Position numbers and translations under genes: made by a program. Below, piece after piece: positions 34,676 to 43,175 of a DNA stretch of 64,000 nt. Each line of letters begins with the position of its first letter. Positions within the stretch are counted from its first letter, which is position 1. This DNA comes from Mesorhizobium sp. (GTDB lineage: Bacteria; Pseudomonadota; Alphaproteobacteria; Rhizobiales; Rhizobiaceae), in contig NZ_SUHQ01000002.1 in assembly GCF_004962245.1 (NCBI RefSeq), positions 124,001 to 188,000 on the forward strand. The letters run 5' to 3'. Below the pieces are notes generated by a model. It was not told where the DNA came from and searched no databases. It was given only the letters and a program-made list of their open reading frames with translations.

Positions 34676-35623
34676 CTATCGCGCGCTCGTTGGCGTATAG
34701 CCGAAGCGACGACGAAAGCAGCGATTGAAGTACGACACGTCGCTGAATCCGCTTGCCATGGCAATTTCGCTAACCCGCATGCCATCGTTGTCTCTCTGCG
34801 ACAACATCTTATGTGCTCCCTGCAAGCGCAGCTCGAGGACGCGCCCGGCAAAACCGGCCCCCGTTTCCTGAAGAAGATCATGGACATAGCGGGCCGACAG
34901 GCCGAGCTCCCTTGCGACACCTTGCGCGGAGACGTCAGGGTCGGCAAAGTTGCCTGTGATTTTCGCCAACACGGCCTGCAACCTGGCTGCACGCAGACCG
35001 CGCAAGCCGGCCAATTCGGCAGCCTCGCCTTTCGCGCCTGTCACCAGACCGATCAAATCGACGATCGTTGCCGTCGCGTGTGTTATGAGATCGGGTGAGA
35101 TGAGAGGGCCGCCGGTCTCAAGAAGTTGACAGTAGCGTTTGAGAAGATCGAGAGCTTCGTTTTCGGCGCCGATCTTCAACGCCAGCCTGTCGTCGATCTG
35201 CGGGAAGGCCTGTGCAAGGACAGCGCGCGGGACCACCACGTTGGTCCACACATTCCTGTCGGCGCCGGTCATTTTCAGCGCTTCCGATGCTGTGACCAGA
35301 ACCGCCTCTCCCTGACCGACACTGTATTCGCGGCCGGCTTGCGTCCCGCTCAGCAGGGTGTCGGCTTTGTTGATCAGCAGGAGATAACCATCGTTGCCAT
35401 CCTCAGTGATATTGCTCGTCTTCCTCGTGGCCTGCCGGATCGTTCCGGACATCTGACCGAGAACCAGTTCTCCCACAGCCGTGGCTTCGATCGCGGCTTC
35501 GAAAGGCAGGTTTGCAGCTATGCCATACTCGACCGACCATATCTGCGCGACATGGATGTCTTGCCAGAGGGAGAATCGCTCGCGTTCGCTAAGATGCGAT
35601 GGCAATTGAGCCGATGAAAACAC
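34676..35623 (-). CDS. AraC family transcriptional regulator
   Basis: The product is about 315 residues from GTG 35623, or up to 352 from an upstream TTG at 35734. The N-terminal half is an AraC-binding-like domain (FSSAQLPSHLSERERFSLWQ, GIAANLPFEAAIEATAVGEL); the C-terminal half has two helix-turn-helix motifs (VSAQGVARELGLSARYVHDL; RVSEIAMASGFSDVSYFNRC). It is separated by 190 bases from the downstream autotransporter on the same strand and is a plausible regulator of it. It is divergent from the LuxR gene at 35826. The start is uncertain. Confidence 0.83.
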   Translation of the reverse strand: MFSSAQLPSHLSERERFSLWQDIHVAQIWSVEYGIAANLPFEAAIEATAVGELVLGQMSGTIRQATRKTSNITEDGNDGYLLLINKADTLLSGTQAGREYSVGQGEAVLVTASEALKMTGADRNVWTNVVVPRAVLAQAFPQIDDRLALKIGAENEALDLLKRYCQLLETGGPLISPDLITHATATIVDLIGLVTGAKGEAAELAGLRGLRAARLQAVLAKITGNFADPDVSAQGVARELGLSARYVHDLLQETGAGFAGRVLELRLQGAHKMLSQRDNDGMRVSEIAMASGFSDVSYFNRCFRRRFGYTPTSAR

Positions 35624-35825
35624 CGTCTTTCGCGACAATGCGACACCCCGATAAAACACCAGCAGTTTAAAAAATGTCGAACGCAGTGCTTTCCATCCCA
35701 GGAATAACCAGCGACACTGATCGCTTGCGTTCAACTGATTGAATCAAACCCTTAATCGAGCTCAGCCACGCGTGGCGTCACCCAAAAGTGTGACGCCGCG
35801 AAATCCTCCGACGCGAGATCGGGGC

Positions 35826-36995
35826 ATGCAAGGAACAGGAGGCGTGGTGGAGAGGCTGAGCAGCGAAGCATTGAGTTCGATTATCGGTGATATCTACGAC
35901 TGCGTTTTGAATCCGGAAGGCTGGGCTGATGTAATGGTCCGGATCACCAGGGCTGTCGACGCGGCCTATACCACCATCGCGCTTGCCAGCACCGCCGACA
36001 ATCATGGCCGGTTCGCGGCTCAATCGCCCTGGGATCCCGTACAGATGCGCGCGCTCCAGGAGGACTATGACTTTGATGGGATTCCAGGACTGAAGGCAGC
36101 CGTCATTGGCGACATAGACACGCCCGTTGCGACGCTGTCGCACATGAGCGAAGCCGAACTCCAGCAGACGCCATTTTTTCAGAATTGGGCCAAACCGCAG
36201 GGATTGCGCGAGGCTTGCATCACCAAATTCGTCCACACATCAGACCGGATCGGGCTCATGGGCTGCACCACGCATGCCAGCAGAGGGATCATATCAGCTG
36301 AAGAGCAGCGTTTCCTGGCATTGCTGTCGCCGCATCTGCGCCGTGCCTCCCTGATTGGAGATCTGCTCGATCAGACCCGCGTCACCGCCAGACTTTATCG
36401 CGAGGCGCTCGACCACCTCGCTGCGCCTGTTGTTCTTACGGGCGCCAGCGGGGCAATCCTGCATGCGAATGCGGCTGCCGATCAGATGTTCTCCATGCAA
36501 GGACCTATTCTTTCCAGGAACGGCCTGCTCCACGCGCAGAACCCCGCCGTAAACCGCGCTCTGCTGGAAGCAATCGCCCATGCGGCGGGCGCCGATGCTT
36601 CGCTTGGCTCCCGCGGCATCGGGCTGCCCATTTCAGCCGCCGGTCAACCGCCCGCCGTCGCCTATGTGTTGCCGTTGACCGAAGGAACCGCGCGCGCCGC
36701 CTTCCGACCCGCGCGCGCTGCCGTCTTCGTGTCGACCACGACGTCCTCTTCCCCGCTCCCGGAGGCCGTTCTCACAACGCTATTCGACCTCACTCCCGCA
36801 GAGGCGCGCGTCCTCCTGCGGATCGGTGGCGGATTGACTGCGTCCAAGAGCGCGTTGTCGCTCGGTATCGGTGAAAACACCTTGAAGACCCACCTCAACC
36901 GTATCTTCGCCAAAACCGGCACCAGGCGCCAAGCCGATCTCGTTAAACTCATTTCGGACATAGGCCCGCCCCTCGTGCCGGCCGGATCGCGCTGA
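35826..36995 (+). CDS. LuxR family transcriptional regulator with PAS-like domain
   Basis: The product is 389 residues from ATG 35826. The C-terminal LuxR/GerE helix-turn-helix spans about 328-385 (FDLTPAEARVLLRIGGGLTA, SLGIGENTLKTHLNRIFAKT). A PAS-like segment (AAPVVLTGASGAILHANAAA) lies near residue 200. The N-terminal region (IIGDIYDCVLNPEGWADVMV) is typical of a rhizobial LuxR group without the acyl-homoserine-lactone domain. GTG codons at about 35844 are alternative starts with an AGGAGG before them. The signal is unknown. Confidence 0.85.
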   Translation: MQGTGGVVERLSSEALSSIIGDIYDCVLNPEGWADVMVRITRAVDAAYTTIALASTADNHGRFAAQSPWDPVQMRALQEDYDFDGIPGLKAAVIGDIDTPVATLSHMSEAELQQTPFFQNWAKPQGLREACITKFVHTSDRIGLMGCTTHASRGIISAEEQRFLALLSPHLRRASLIGDLLDQTRVTARLYREALDHLAAPVVLTGASGAILHANAAADQMFSMQGPILSRNGLLHAQNPAVNRALLEAIAHAAGADASLGSRGIGLPISAAGQPPAVAYVLPLTEGTARAAFRPARAAVFVSTTTSSSPLPEAVLTTLFDLTPAEARVLLRIGGGLTASKSALSLGIGENTLKTHLNRIFAKTGTRRQADLVKLISDIGPPLVPAGSR

Positions 36996-37008
36996 GGCCG
37001 GCTCCTCC

Positions 37009-37055
37009 TAATCAGCTCCTCCAGCGTAATTGGCAGGTCGCGCATCCTTGTGCCG
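37009..37055 (-). pseudogene. Remnant of the 3' end of a paoC-like gene
   Basis: On the minus strand these bases encode TGTRMRDLPITLEELI, nearly the same as the last residues of the PaoC-like protein ending at 38099 (TGKRVRDLPITLEKLI). Upstream the likeness stops. It is a vestige of a paralogous molybdenum hydroxylase end about 1 kb from the intact gene. Confidence 0.6.
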
Positions 37056-37256
37056 GTAATCCGCGACCAGCCGACTGAGGCCGAACAGCCACACCGGCCG
37101 GGAAAGTGCCGCGGCGCGCTCCAGGACAATTCGGGTGCGGTCCTGCCCAAGACGCGGCCGGCGGACAATGCAACACCGCAGTCTCGACAACACCTGGATC
37201 TCCGCGGAGCATTTCCGCGGCGGGGAACGCAACACCTTTTGGGGCAGCAACAAACG

Positions 37257-37943
37257 ATGAAAACGACCCTTCTCGCTACAGCCTTCATTCTCGCGCCTCT
37301 CGGCATGGCGTCCGCGGCAGACATCAATGAGGCCTTGCCTGTCGACGCCTTCAGCTGGTCCGGCCTCTATGCGGGCGTTCACGTCAGCTACGTGGCCGGA
37401 AACTCCGATCTTTTCATCGACGGCGGCTTCGGCGGTGGGGGTACCGACCTTACCAGTTCCATGGATCCGGACGGTTTTATTGGCGGCATCCATGTCGGCT
37501 TCAATCAAGAAATGGCGAACCGCTTCGTGCTAGGTGCCGAGGCCGACATTTCGTACAATGACGCAGATGGACTGACGACCTTTTCCAGCGGTTTGCTTAA
37601 GAGCGAAATCAAGTGGTCGGGTTCGGCGCGGCTGCGGGCCGGCTATGCTTTCGATCGGACTTTGCCTTACATCACTGCAGGCGTGGCCGCGGCCAAGTAT
37701 GAAGCGACTTTGATCACCGGCACCCCCACCGGAGACATACTGATCCACGACGAAACCCATATTGGCTGGACGGTTGGAGCGGGCGTTGAGCACGCCTTCA
37801 CCGACAAGTGGATCGCTCGGGTAGAGTATCGTTACTCCGACTTTGGCAGCCAGGATCTCTCGATAGCAGATGGTGTCAACACGGTGGCGGACGTCGATCT
37901 CCAGACCCACGATATCCGGGTCGGCCTTAGCTACAAGTTCTGA
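37257..37943 (+). CDS. Outer membrane beta-barrel protein, Omp25/RopB-like
   Basis: A 228-residue porin-like protein with a signal peptide (MKTTLLATAFILAPLGMASA, cut near residue 20) followed by an eight-strand barrel: FSWSGLYAGVHVSYVAGNSD, GGIHVGFNQEMANRFVLGAE, SARLRAGYAFDRTLPYITAG, RVEYRYSDFGSQDL and the C-terminal VGLSYKF with terminal Phe. It sits in the outer membrane and stabilises the envelope. The ATG at 37257 fits the family start; the upstream frame runs through a gene remnant. A clear terminator follows. Confidence 0.9.
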   Translation: MKTTLLATAFILAPLGMASAADINEALPVDAFSWSGLYAGVHVSYVAGNSDLFIDGGFGGGGTDLTSSMDPDGFIGGIHVGFNQEMANRFVLGAEADISYNDADGLTTFSSGLLKSEIKWSGSARLRAGYAFDRTLPYITAGVAAAKYEATLITGTPTGDILIHDETHIGWTVGAGVEHAFTDKWIARVEYRYSDFGSQDLSIADGVNTVADVDLQTHDIRVGLSYKF

Positions 37944-37958
37944 TCTGCCGGATCGAAC

Positions 37959-37988
37959 AAAACCCCGGAGCTCGCGCGCCGGGGTTTT
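37959..37988 (+). terminator. Rho-independent terminator of the Omp25/RopB-like gene
   Basis: AAAACCCCGG (37959-37968) pairs with CCGGGGTTTT (37979-37988), and the inner AGCTCGCGCG adds further GC pairing. It starts 15 bases after the stop and has a T run on its right side. Confidence 0.85.
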
Positions 37989-38098
37989 GGCAAACTTGCT
38001 TTTGTGCCGTCGTGGTGAGCGCGTGGCTTAACGCTGGTGATCGGCGAAAGCGGCGACGAAAGCAATCTCCCTCCTTGTGGCAGCTTCGCCGTCTCGCT

Positions 38099-40420
38099 CT
38101 AAATCAGCTTCTCCAGCGTGATCGGCAGATCCCTCACCCGTTTGCCGGTGGCGTGGAACACCGCGTTGGCGATCGCCGGCGCCACGCCGACGATGCCCAA
38201 CTCGCCCACGCCCTTGCCGCCGAGCACCGAGGAATGCAAATCGGGGATGCCGACCGAGATCACCTCGATGTCGGGGATGTCGGCATTGGTCGCGATGAGA
38301 TAGTCGGCCAGATTGTTGTTGACGATGCGGCCGTGGCGGCGGTCGACGATGCCTTCCTCGAGCAGCGCCTGGCCGATGCCCATGATGATGCCGCCCTTCC
38401 ACTGGCTTTCGGCAAGCTTGGGATTGTAGAGCCGGCCCGAATCCAGCGCCGACACCACGCGTGACACGCGCACCGTGCCGAAATCCTCGTCGACGCGCAC
38501 CTCGATGAAATGCGCGCACCAGCTGTGGCGGGAATAGTCGCCCTCGGTGTGCGACAGCGCCGTAGCGATGGTCGTGTAATTCTTGTAGCGGTCGTCAGCC
38601 GTCGAATTGGCCGGCATTGTATCGCCCATCGCCTCGATCTGCTCGCGTCCGACGCTGCCGAGCAGCTCGGCGATCGAGACCTCAGGGCCGTCGCCGCGCG
38701 GCGACCTTATGTGGCCGTTGGCGACGACCAGCGTGTTGGCCTGCAGCGCATGGAACGGCGAATTTGGATCGCTGATCGCCAGCCCGACCAACTGGTCGAG
38801 CGCCGCACTTGCCGCCTTGTGCACGGCGCCGGTCATCACACCGGCCAGCCGCGACCCGCCGGTGACGCCGGCGCGGGGATAGCGGGAGTCACCCAGCTTC
38901 ACCACGACGTTTTCCGCCGGCACGCCCACCACTTCGGCGGCGGTCTGCGCCAGGATCGTGTAGGTGCCCTGCCCCATGTCGATCGACGAGCTTTCGACCT
39001 CGACCGAACCGTCGGCGAGGATGCGCACCATCGCCTCCCCATAGGCGCGCCGCACCGGATAGGTGCCGGCGGCAACGCCCCAGCCGATCAGCTGGTTGCC
39101 GTCGCGCATCGAGCGCGGCTGTGGGTTGCGTTTCGACCAGCCAAAGGCTTCGGCACCGGCAGCGAAGGCCTCGCGCAGCTGCCGTGTCGACCACGGCTTT
39201 TTCGCTTCCGGATCCTGTTCGGCGTAGTTCCTGAGCCGGATTTCCAGCGGATCGATGCCGGCCTCGTAAGCCAGTTCGTCGATGGCGCTTTCGATGCCAA
39301 AGGCGCTCGGGTTCTCGCCCGGCGCGCGTAACGCGCCCGGCACCACCGTGTTCACCCGCACGACATTCTGCCGCGACGAGAAATTCGGTGTCGCATACAT
39401 GATCGAGGTGACCGAACCGAGCGGCTCGACCCACATGCCGTCGACCGAAGTCTCGTTGACGCCACGGTGCACGATCGACTGGATCCGTCCCTCGGCGTCG
39501 GCACCGAGCGCCACCGTCTGGCGCGTCGCCGCCCGTCCGCCATAGGCGGTGAAGGTCTGCGGCCTTGTGACCGCGAGCTTCACCGGCCGGCCAAGCATTT
39601 TCGCGGCAATCGCCGCCACCGCGCTATAGCCATATGCGAACGCCTTGGAGCCGAAGCCGCCGCCGATATAGGGCGAGACCAGGCGCACATTCTCGAACGG
39701 CACGCCGAACCACTCGGCATAGGTCCGTGCCATGCCGTCGAGCCATTGGCTGGGCTCCCACACCGTCAGTCGGTCGCCCTGCCACTGCGCGATCAGGCCA
39801 TGCGGTTCCATCGGCGTCTGGTATTCGCGCGGCGTGTTGTAGGCGGCGCAGATCCGCACCGGCGCCGAGGCGAACGCCGCTTGCGCGTCGCCCCATTCCT
39901 TGGTCATCGTATCGATCGGGATGCCGTCACCGGCCTTTGGATCGTCGAGGTCGACAATGGCCGGCGTCTCGTCATAGCTGACTTTGACCAATGCCGCGGC
40001 CGCAACCGCCTGCTCGAAACGCTCGGCCACCACCGCCGCGACATGCTGGCCGCTGAAGGTGATGTCGCGCGCCAGCGGGCAATAGGGCGCATCCGGCGGC
40101 GGCGTGCCCAGCCAGTCCGTCGCGGTGTTGAGGCGCAACACATTGTCGGGCGTCAGCACCAGAAGCACGCCCGGTGCGCTTTCAGCGGCGGCGGTGTCGA
40201 TCGAACGCACCCGGCCCGCCGCAATCGTGCTCTCGACGAGCACGGCGTGGCTAAGCCCGTCGAGCTGCTGCTCGACCGCGTATTTTGCGGCACCGGTGAT
40301 CTTGGCCGGGCCGTCGACGCGCGATAGCCGCCCGCCCACGGATTCCGCGAGGACGGCGCCGTCCGACGCGTCGCCCCTTTTCGAATCACCATGCCGGGTT
40401 CTGGTTTCATGAACGGTCAT
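38099..40420 (-). CDS. paoC: Aldehyde oxidase/xanthine dehydrogenase family, molybdenum subunit (PaoC-like)
   Basis: The 773-residue product is the molybdopterin-binding subunit of a three-part hydroxylase. The a/b-hammerhead domain starts the protein (RVDGPAKITGAAKYAVE); the cofactor domains carry GGGFGSKAFAYG, the active-site strand PGALRAPGENPSAFG and the catalytic Glu motif GGKGVGELGIVG near 740. The ATG at 40420 overlaps the stop of the FAD subunit as ATGA. Its E. coli relative PaoABC oxidises aromatic aldehydes in the periplasm. No Tat signal is seen on the 2Fe-2S subunit here, so the complex may be cytoplasmic. The substrate is unknown. Confidence 0.88.
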   Translation of the reverse strand: MTVHETRTRHGDSKRGDASDGAVLAESVGGRLSRVDGPAKITGAAKYAVEQQLDGLSHAVLVESTIAAGRVRSIDTAAAESAPGVLLVLTPDNVLRLNTATDWLGTPPPDAPYCPLARDITFSGQHVAAVVAERFEQAVAAAALVKVSYDETPAIVDLDDPKAGDGIPIDTMTKEWGDAQAAFASAPVRICAAYNTPREYQTPMEPHGLIAQWQGDRLTVWEPSQWLDGMARTYAEWFGVPFENVRLVSPYIGGGFGSKAFAYGYSAVAAIAAKMLGRPVKLAVTRPQTFTAYGGRAATRQTVALGADAEGRIQSIVHRGVNETSVDGMWVEPLGSVTSIMYATPNFSSRQNVVRVNTVVPGALRAPGENPSAFGIESAIDELAYEAGIDPLEIRLRNYAEQDPEAKKPWSTRQLREAFAAGAEAFGWSKRNPQPRSMRDGNQLIGWGVAAGTYPVRRAYGEAMVRILADGSVEVESSSIDMGQGTYTILAQTAAEVVGVPAENVVVKLGDSRYPRAGVTGGSRLAGVMTGAVHKAASAALDQLVGLAISDPNSPFHALQANTLVVANGHIRSPRGDGPEVSIAELLGSVGREQIEAMGDTMPANSTADDRYKNYTTIATALSHTEGDYSRHSWCAHFIEVRVDEDFGTVRVSRVVSALDSGRLYNPKLAESQWKGGIIMGIGQALLEEGIVDRRHGRIVNNNLADYLIATNADIPDIEVISVGIPDLHSSVLGGKGVGELGIVGVAPAIANAVFHATGKRVRDLPITLEKLI

Positions 40421-41400
40421 GCCGTTTCTCCCACTTTGAGGATGGCGCGGGCGACGACGCGCGGCGCCAGTTCGATTTTGTAGTGGTTGGCGCCGTGGTC
40501 GGCGGCGCCCTCGATGGCGAGCAGGCTGGCGCGCCTGACGGCGTCCGGCTCCAGCACCTTGCCCTTCAGCGCGTCTTCCACCGCGCGAGCGCGCCACGGC
40601 CTGGTGGCGACGCCGCCAAGCGCCACTCGCAAATCCCTGATCGTCCTTCCGTCGGCCTCGAATTCGATGCCGACGGCGGCACTCGCGGCGGCAAACTCAT
40701 AGGATTGCCGGTCGCGAACCTTCAGATAGGTCGAGCGCCGGGCGGCGGCGGAAGCAGGAATGCTGATCGCGGTGATCACCTCGCCCGGTCCAATCGCGTG
40801 TTCCCTGTCGGGCGTGGCGCCCGGCAGGAGAAAAAAGTCATCGACCGCGACCTGACGGTCGCCGAGATGAACAATGGCGTCGAAGGCGACCAGCGCCGTC
40901 GCGAGATCGCCCGGATAGGTGGCGATGCAGGCCTCGCTGGTGCCGAGCACGGCATGCCCGCGGGTGACGCCGCCAATCGCCGAACAGCCGCTGCCGGGCG
41001 AGCGCTTGTTGCAGGCGGGAAAGTTCGCCGGATCGCGGAAATACGGGCAGCGCGTGCGCTGCATAAGATTGCCACCGAAGGTCGCCATGTTGCGGAGCTG
41101 CGCCGAGGCCGCCTGCCAAAGCGCTTCCGAGACGGCGGGGAACCGGCTCTTGATGTCAGCATGGTCGGCGACGCTGCTCATCCTTGCCAGCGCGCCGATC
41201 ATGGCGCCCCGGTCATCGACCGCGATCGTATCCAGTCCCCTGAGATGGGTGATGTCGACCACGGTTTCAGGCTCGGTGACGCCGCATTTGGCGAGATCGA
41301 TGAGCGTGGTGCCGCCGGCCAGCAGCATGGCGCCGGGCAGCGCCGCCGCCTGGCGTGCCGCATCGATGGAATTGGCGCGCAGATACGAAAAATCCCTCAT
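40417..41400 (-). CDS. paoB: Aldehyde oxidase FAD-binding subunit with extra 4Fe-4S motif (PaoB-like)
   Basis: The 327-residue product has FAD-binding motifs AMLLAGGTTLIDLAK near residue 24 and MATFGGNLMQRTRC near 105, then the CO dehydrogenase FAD C-domain. The segment CPYFRDPANFPACNKRSPGS with a further Cys supplies Cys ligands for a 4Fe-4S cluster, a feature of PaoB and 4-hydroxybenzoyl-CoA reductase-like subunits rather than ordinary xanthine dehydrogenases. It passes electrons from the 2Fe-2S subunit. Overlaps of 4 bases on both sides show a tight operon. Confidence 0.9.
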   Translation of the reverse strand: MRDFSYLRANSIDAARQAAALPGAMLLAGGTTLIDLAKCGVTEPETVVDITHLRGLDTIAVDDRGAMIGALARMSSVADHADIKSRFPAVSEALWQAASAQLRNMATFGGNLMQRTRCPYFRDPANFPACNKRSPGSGCSAIGGVTRGHAVLGTSEACIATYPGDLATALVAFDAIVHLGDRQVAVDDFFLLPGATPDREHAIGPGEVITAISIPASAAARRSTYLKVRDRQSYEFAAASAAVGIEFEADGRTIRDLRVALGGVATRPWRARAVEDALKGKVLEPDAVRRASLLAIEGAADHGANHYKIELAPRVVARAILKVGETA

Positions 41401-41876
41401 GACGCAACCTCCAGTGCCGCCTGGCGCACGGCGGCGACGATGTGGGGATAGGCGCCGCAGCGGCAGAGATTGCCGGCCATGTATTCGCGGATTTCGTCAT
41501 CCGAGCCGGCACGGCCCTCGCGGATGCAGGCGACCGCCGACATGATCTGGCCCGGCGTGCAGTAGCCGCACTGAAAGGCATCCTGTTCGAGGAAGGCGGC
41601 CTGCACCGCGTGCAGCGTGCCGTCGCTCTCGGCAAGCCCTTCGATGGTGGTGACCGCCCTGCCCTCGGCCTGGGCGGCGAGCGTCAGGCAGGCCAGCACG
41701 CGCTGGCCGTCGACATGCACGGTGCAGGCGCCGCATTGGCCCTGATCGCAGCCCTTCTTGGTGCCGGTCAGGCCGAGATGATCGCGCAAGGCGTCGAGCA
41801 GCGTGACGCGCGGCTCGACCTCCAGTTCATGGCGATGTCCGTTGATGGTGAGATGGATGGGGGTTTTGCTTGTCAT
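41397..41876 (-). CDS. paoA: Aldehyde oxidase 2Fe-2S subunit (PaoA-like)
   Basis: The 159-residue product has the plant-type 2Fe-2S site (GCDQGQCGACTVHVDGQRVL) and the second cluster helical site (QCGYCTPGQ and NLCRCGAY). No signal peptide precedes the iron-sulfur domain, unlike E. coli PaoA with its Tat leader. It is the first gene of the leftward operon and accepts electrons from the molybdenum centre. The palindrome at 42210-42221, 333 bases upstream, could be its operator. Confidence 0.92.
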   Translation of the reverse strand: MTSKTPIHLTINGHRHELEVEPRVTLLDALRDHLGLTGTKKGCDQGQCGACTVHVDGQRVLACLTLAAQAEGRAVTTIEGLAESDGTLHAVQAAFLEQDAFQCGYCTPGQIMSAVACIREGRAGSDDEIREYMAGNLCRCGAYPHIVAAVRQAALEVAS

Positions 41877-41976
41877 GGGGCGTCTGGCTCCAGTTGCTTG
41901 ACGCGGAGGGGGAATGATCTGATGCCCGGCCGGCGAGCGGCAAGGTCATCTTATGGCTAGGTGTCGATGAAGGCTG

Positions 41977-42128
41977 ATCTCCCCCCTTGAGGGGGAGATG
42001 GCCGCGAAGCGGCCAGAGGGGGGCGCCTGGCATAGAGCGCCAACCTCCATTTGCCGCAGGAGGTCGCGCCCGGTCGAACCGACCCCCTCTGTCGCCTTCG
42101 GCGACATCTCCCCCTCGAGGGGGGAGAT
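41977..42128. repeat. Inverted pair of the dispersed hairpin repeat
   Basis: ATCTCCCCC/GGGGGAGAT arms at 41977-41999 are followed by GGCCGCGAAGCGGCC and AGAGGGGGG; the copy at 42083-42128 is the inverse, with GTCGCCTTCGGCGAC and ATCTCCCCC/GGGGGGAGAT arms. Each copy has two stems; the pair is about 150 bases long. Confidence 0.8.
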
Positions 42129-42209
42129 CACGCTCTCGGCGGCTTGCAAGCTCTCAACACGTGACATACCGGTTCCCCTGATTACATGATAAAGGTGCTC
42201 CACTAAATC

Positions 42210-42221
42210 GGAGGCGCCTCC
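42210..42221. promoter_or_regulatory. Palindrome, possible TetR-type operator
   Basis: GGAGGCGCCTCC is a perfect 12-bp palindrome within AAATC-GGAGGCGCCTCC-GTTTA, an imperfect longer dyad. It stands between paoA and the vestigial start at 42283. TetR regulators of oxidoreductase operons often bind dyads of this length; a TetR gene lies at 45335. Confidence 0.5.
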
Positions 42222-42272
42222 GTTTATTACGTGGGGGCTGACCCGCCCGGGTTCAAGCCCCGTATTCACAGT

Positions 42273-42387
42273 GGAGAAAAAATTGGTTTCGCAGCGCTTT
42301 GAGGCGAATCCGCGCTGCGCGCGCGTCGTTAAACGGAATCGACAACGCCGAAATCAGCCGCACATTCGACACCTGAACGTCGGCTGA
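42273..42387 (+). pseudogene. Vestigial translation start and 34-codon frame, possibly a TetR gene remnant
   Basis: GGAG, six A bases and TTG (start 42283) are the same arrangement as in front of the TetR gene at 45335, and GTTCAAGCCC occurs about 22 bases before each. The frame runs 34 codons to 42387 without any TetR likeness beyond the first residues. It could be what remains of a divergent regulator of paoABC. Confidence 0.3.
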
Positions 42388-42632
42388 GCCGAATTCGTTC
42401 GGCAATTTCACTGTGGCTGGAAATCCTCGTCGGCTGCCGGTTTGAAACCGCCCGACCTTTTGCGGCCTCAAGAAACAGCATCAGAATAGCGGTTCCCGCC
42501 TGCCTGAACAAAAGCTAACGGAAAAATTAAGCATTGATGGCACTGTGACCAATCTGCGCGATGAACCAGTCTGCCCGAATGAAGGTCAGGCAAAGGCTGG
42601 ATGCTGGCCTATCGAGAAGAAAGGATTGCTGC

Positions 42633-43163
42633 ATGTCATCCTTGCTCAACACAGGACTTTTGCCGCTTAGGCGCAGTCTGATCATGCTGGCGGTTTTGGT
42701 GCTTGGCATTCTGCCGGCGAGGGCGTTGGAGCCCGCTGATCTCCCGGAGCCGCCGGACACGGTGGCCTTCAATGTTCAGAAGAACGGCAAGTCGGTTCCA
42801 GTTACCTTGCGAGATTTGGAAAAGCTCGGTCTCTACAGGGTCACCACCCCAAGTCCATATGAAAAGGGGCAGCTTACATTTGAAGGCGTTCTGTTCCGCG
42901 ATGTGCTCAAGCTCGTTGGATTGGAGGGCGAGGATTCCGTGACTCTGCGGGCGGTGGACGAATACGTTCAGATAATTCCGCGCGAAGATTGGACGGAAGG
43001 TCCTCTCCTGCTTGCCACCCGCCAGAACGGAAAATTGCTGACCCGGCGCACGCAGGGTCCTACCCGGCTGGTCTACCCGCTCAATGACCACCCGGCCTTC
43101 GATACGCCAGTCCACAAACCACGATGGGTCTGGCTGATCGAGACGCTCGAGCCCGGCGGCTAA
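42633..43163 (+). CDS. pruR: Periplasmic pterin-binding regulator (PruR-like)
   Basis: The 176-residue product has a signal peptide (LIMLAVLVLGILPARA, cut near residue 32) and a small molybdopterin-oxidoreductase-like (SUOX) fold: SVPVTLRDLEKLGLYRVTT, TFEGVLFRDVLKLVGL, IIPREDWTEGPLLLATRQNG, RLVYPLNDHPAF. In Agrobacterium the related PruR binds pterins in the periplasm and controls the adjacent dual c-di-GMP enzyme DcpA. Here the GGDEF-EAL gene follows after 12 bases, which matches that arrangement. The ATG at 42633 has an AAGGA site. Confidence 0.8.
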   Translation: MSSLLNTGLLPLRRSLIMLAVLVLGILPARALEPADLPEPPDTVAFNVQKNGKSVPVTLRDLEKLGLYRVTTPSPYEKGQLTFEGVLFRDVLKLVGLEGEDSVTLRAVDEYVQIIPREDWTEGPLLLATRQNGKLLTRRTQGPTRLVYPLNDHPAFDTPVHKPRWVWLIETLEPGG

Positions 43164-43175
43164 TCGGGATCCGGC

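Larger units (their letters stand above)
41877..42632. other. 756-base gap with repeats, operator and gene vestige
   Basis: The stretch between paoA and pruR contains the inverted hairpin pair (41977-42128), a palindrome (42210-42221) and a translation start-like site with a short frame (42273-42387), all listed separately. From 42388 to 42632 nothing is supported. Confidence 0.55.

Noticed and set aside
42244..42265. tRNA T-arm-like GGTTCAAGCC near 42250 and 45303
   Set aside because: No acceptor, D or anticodon stem can be drawn around it; only a small hairpin forms.
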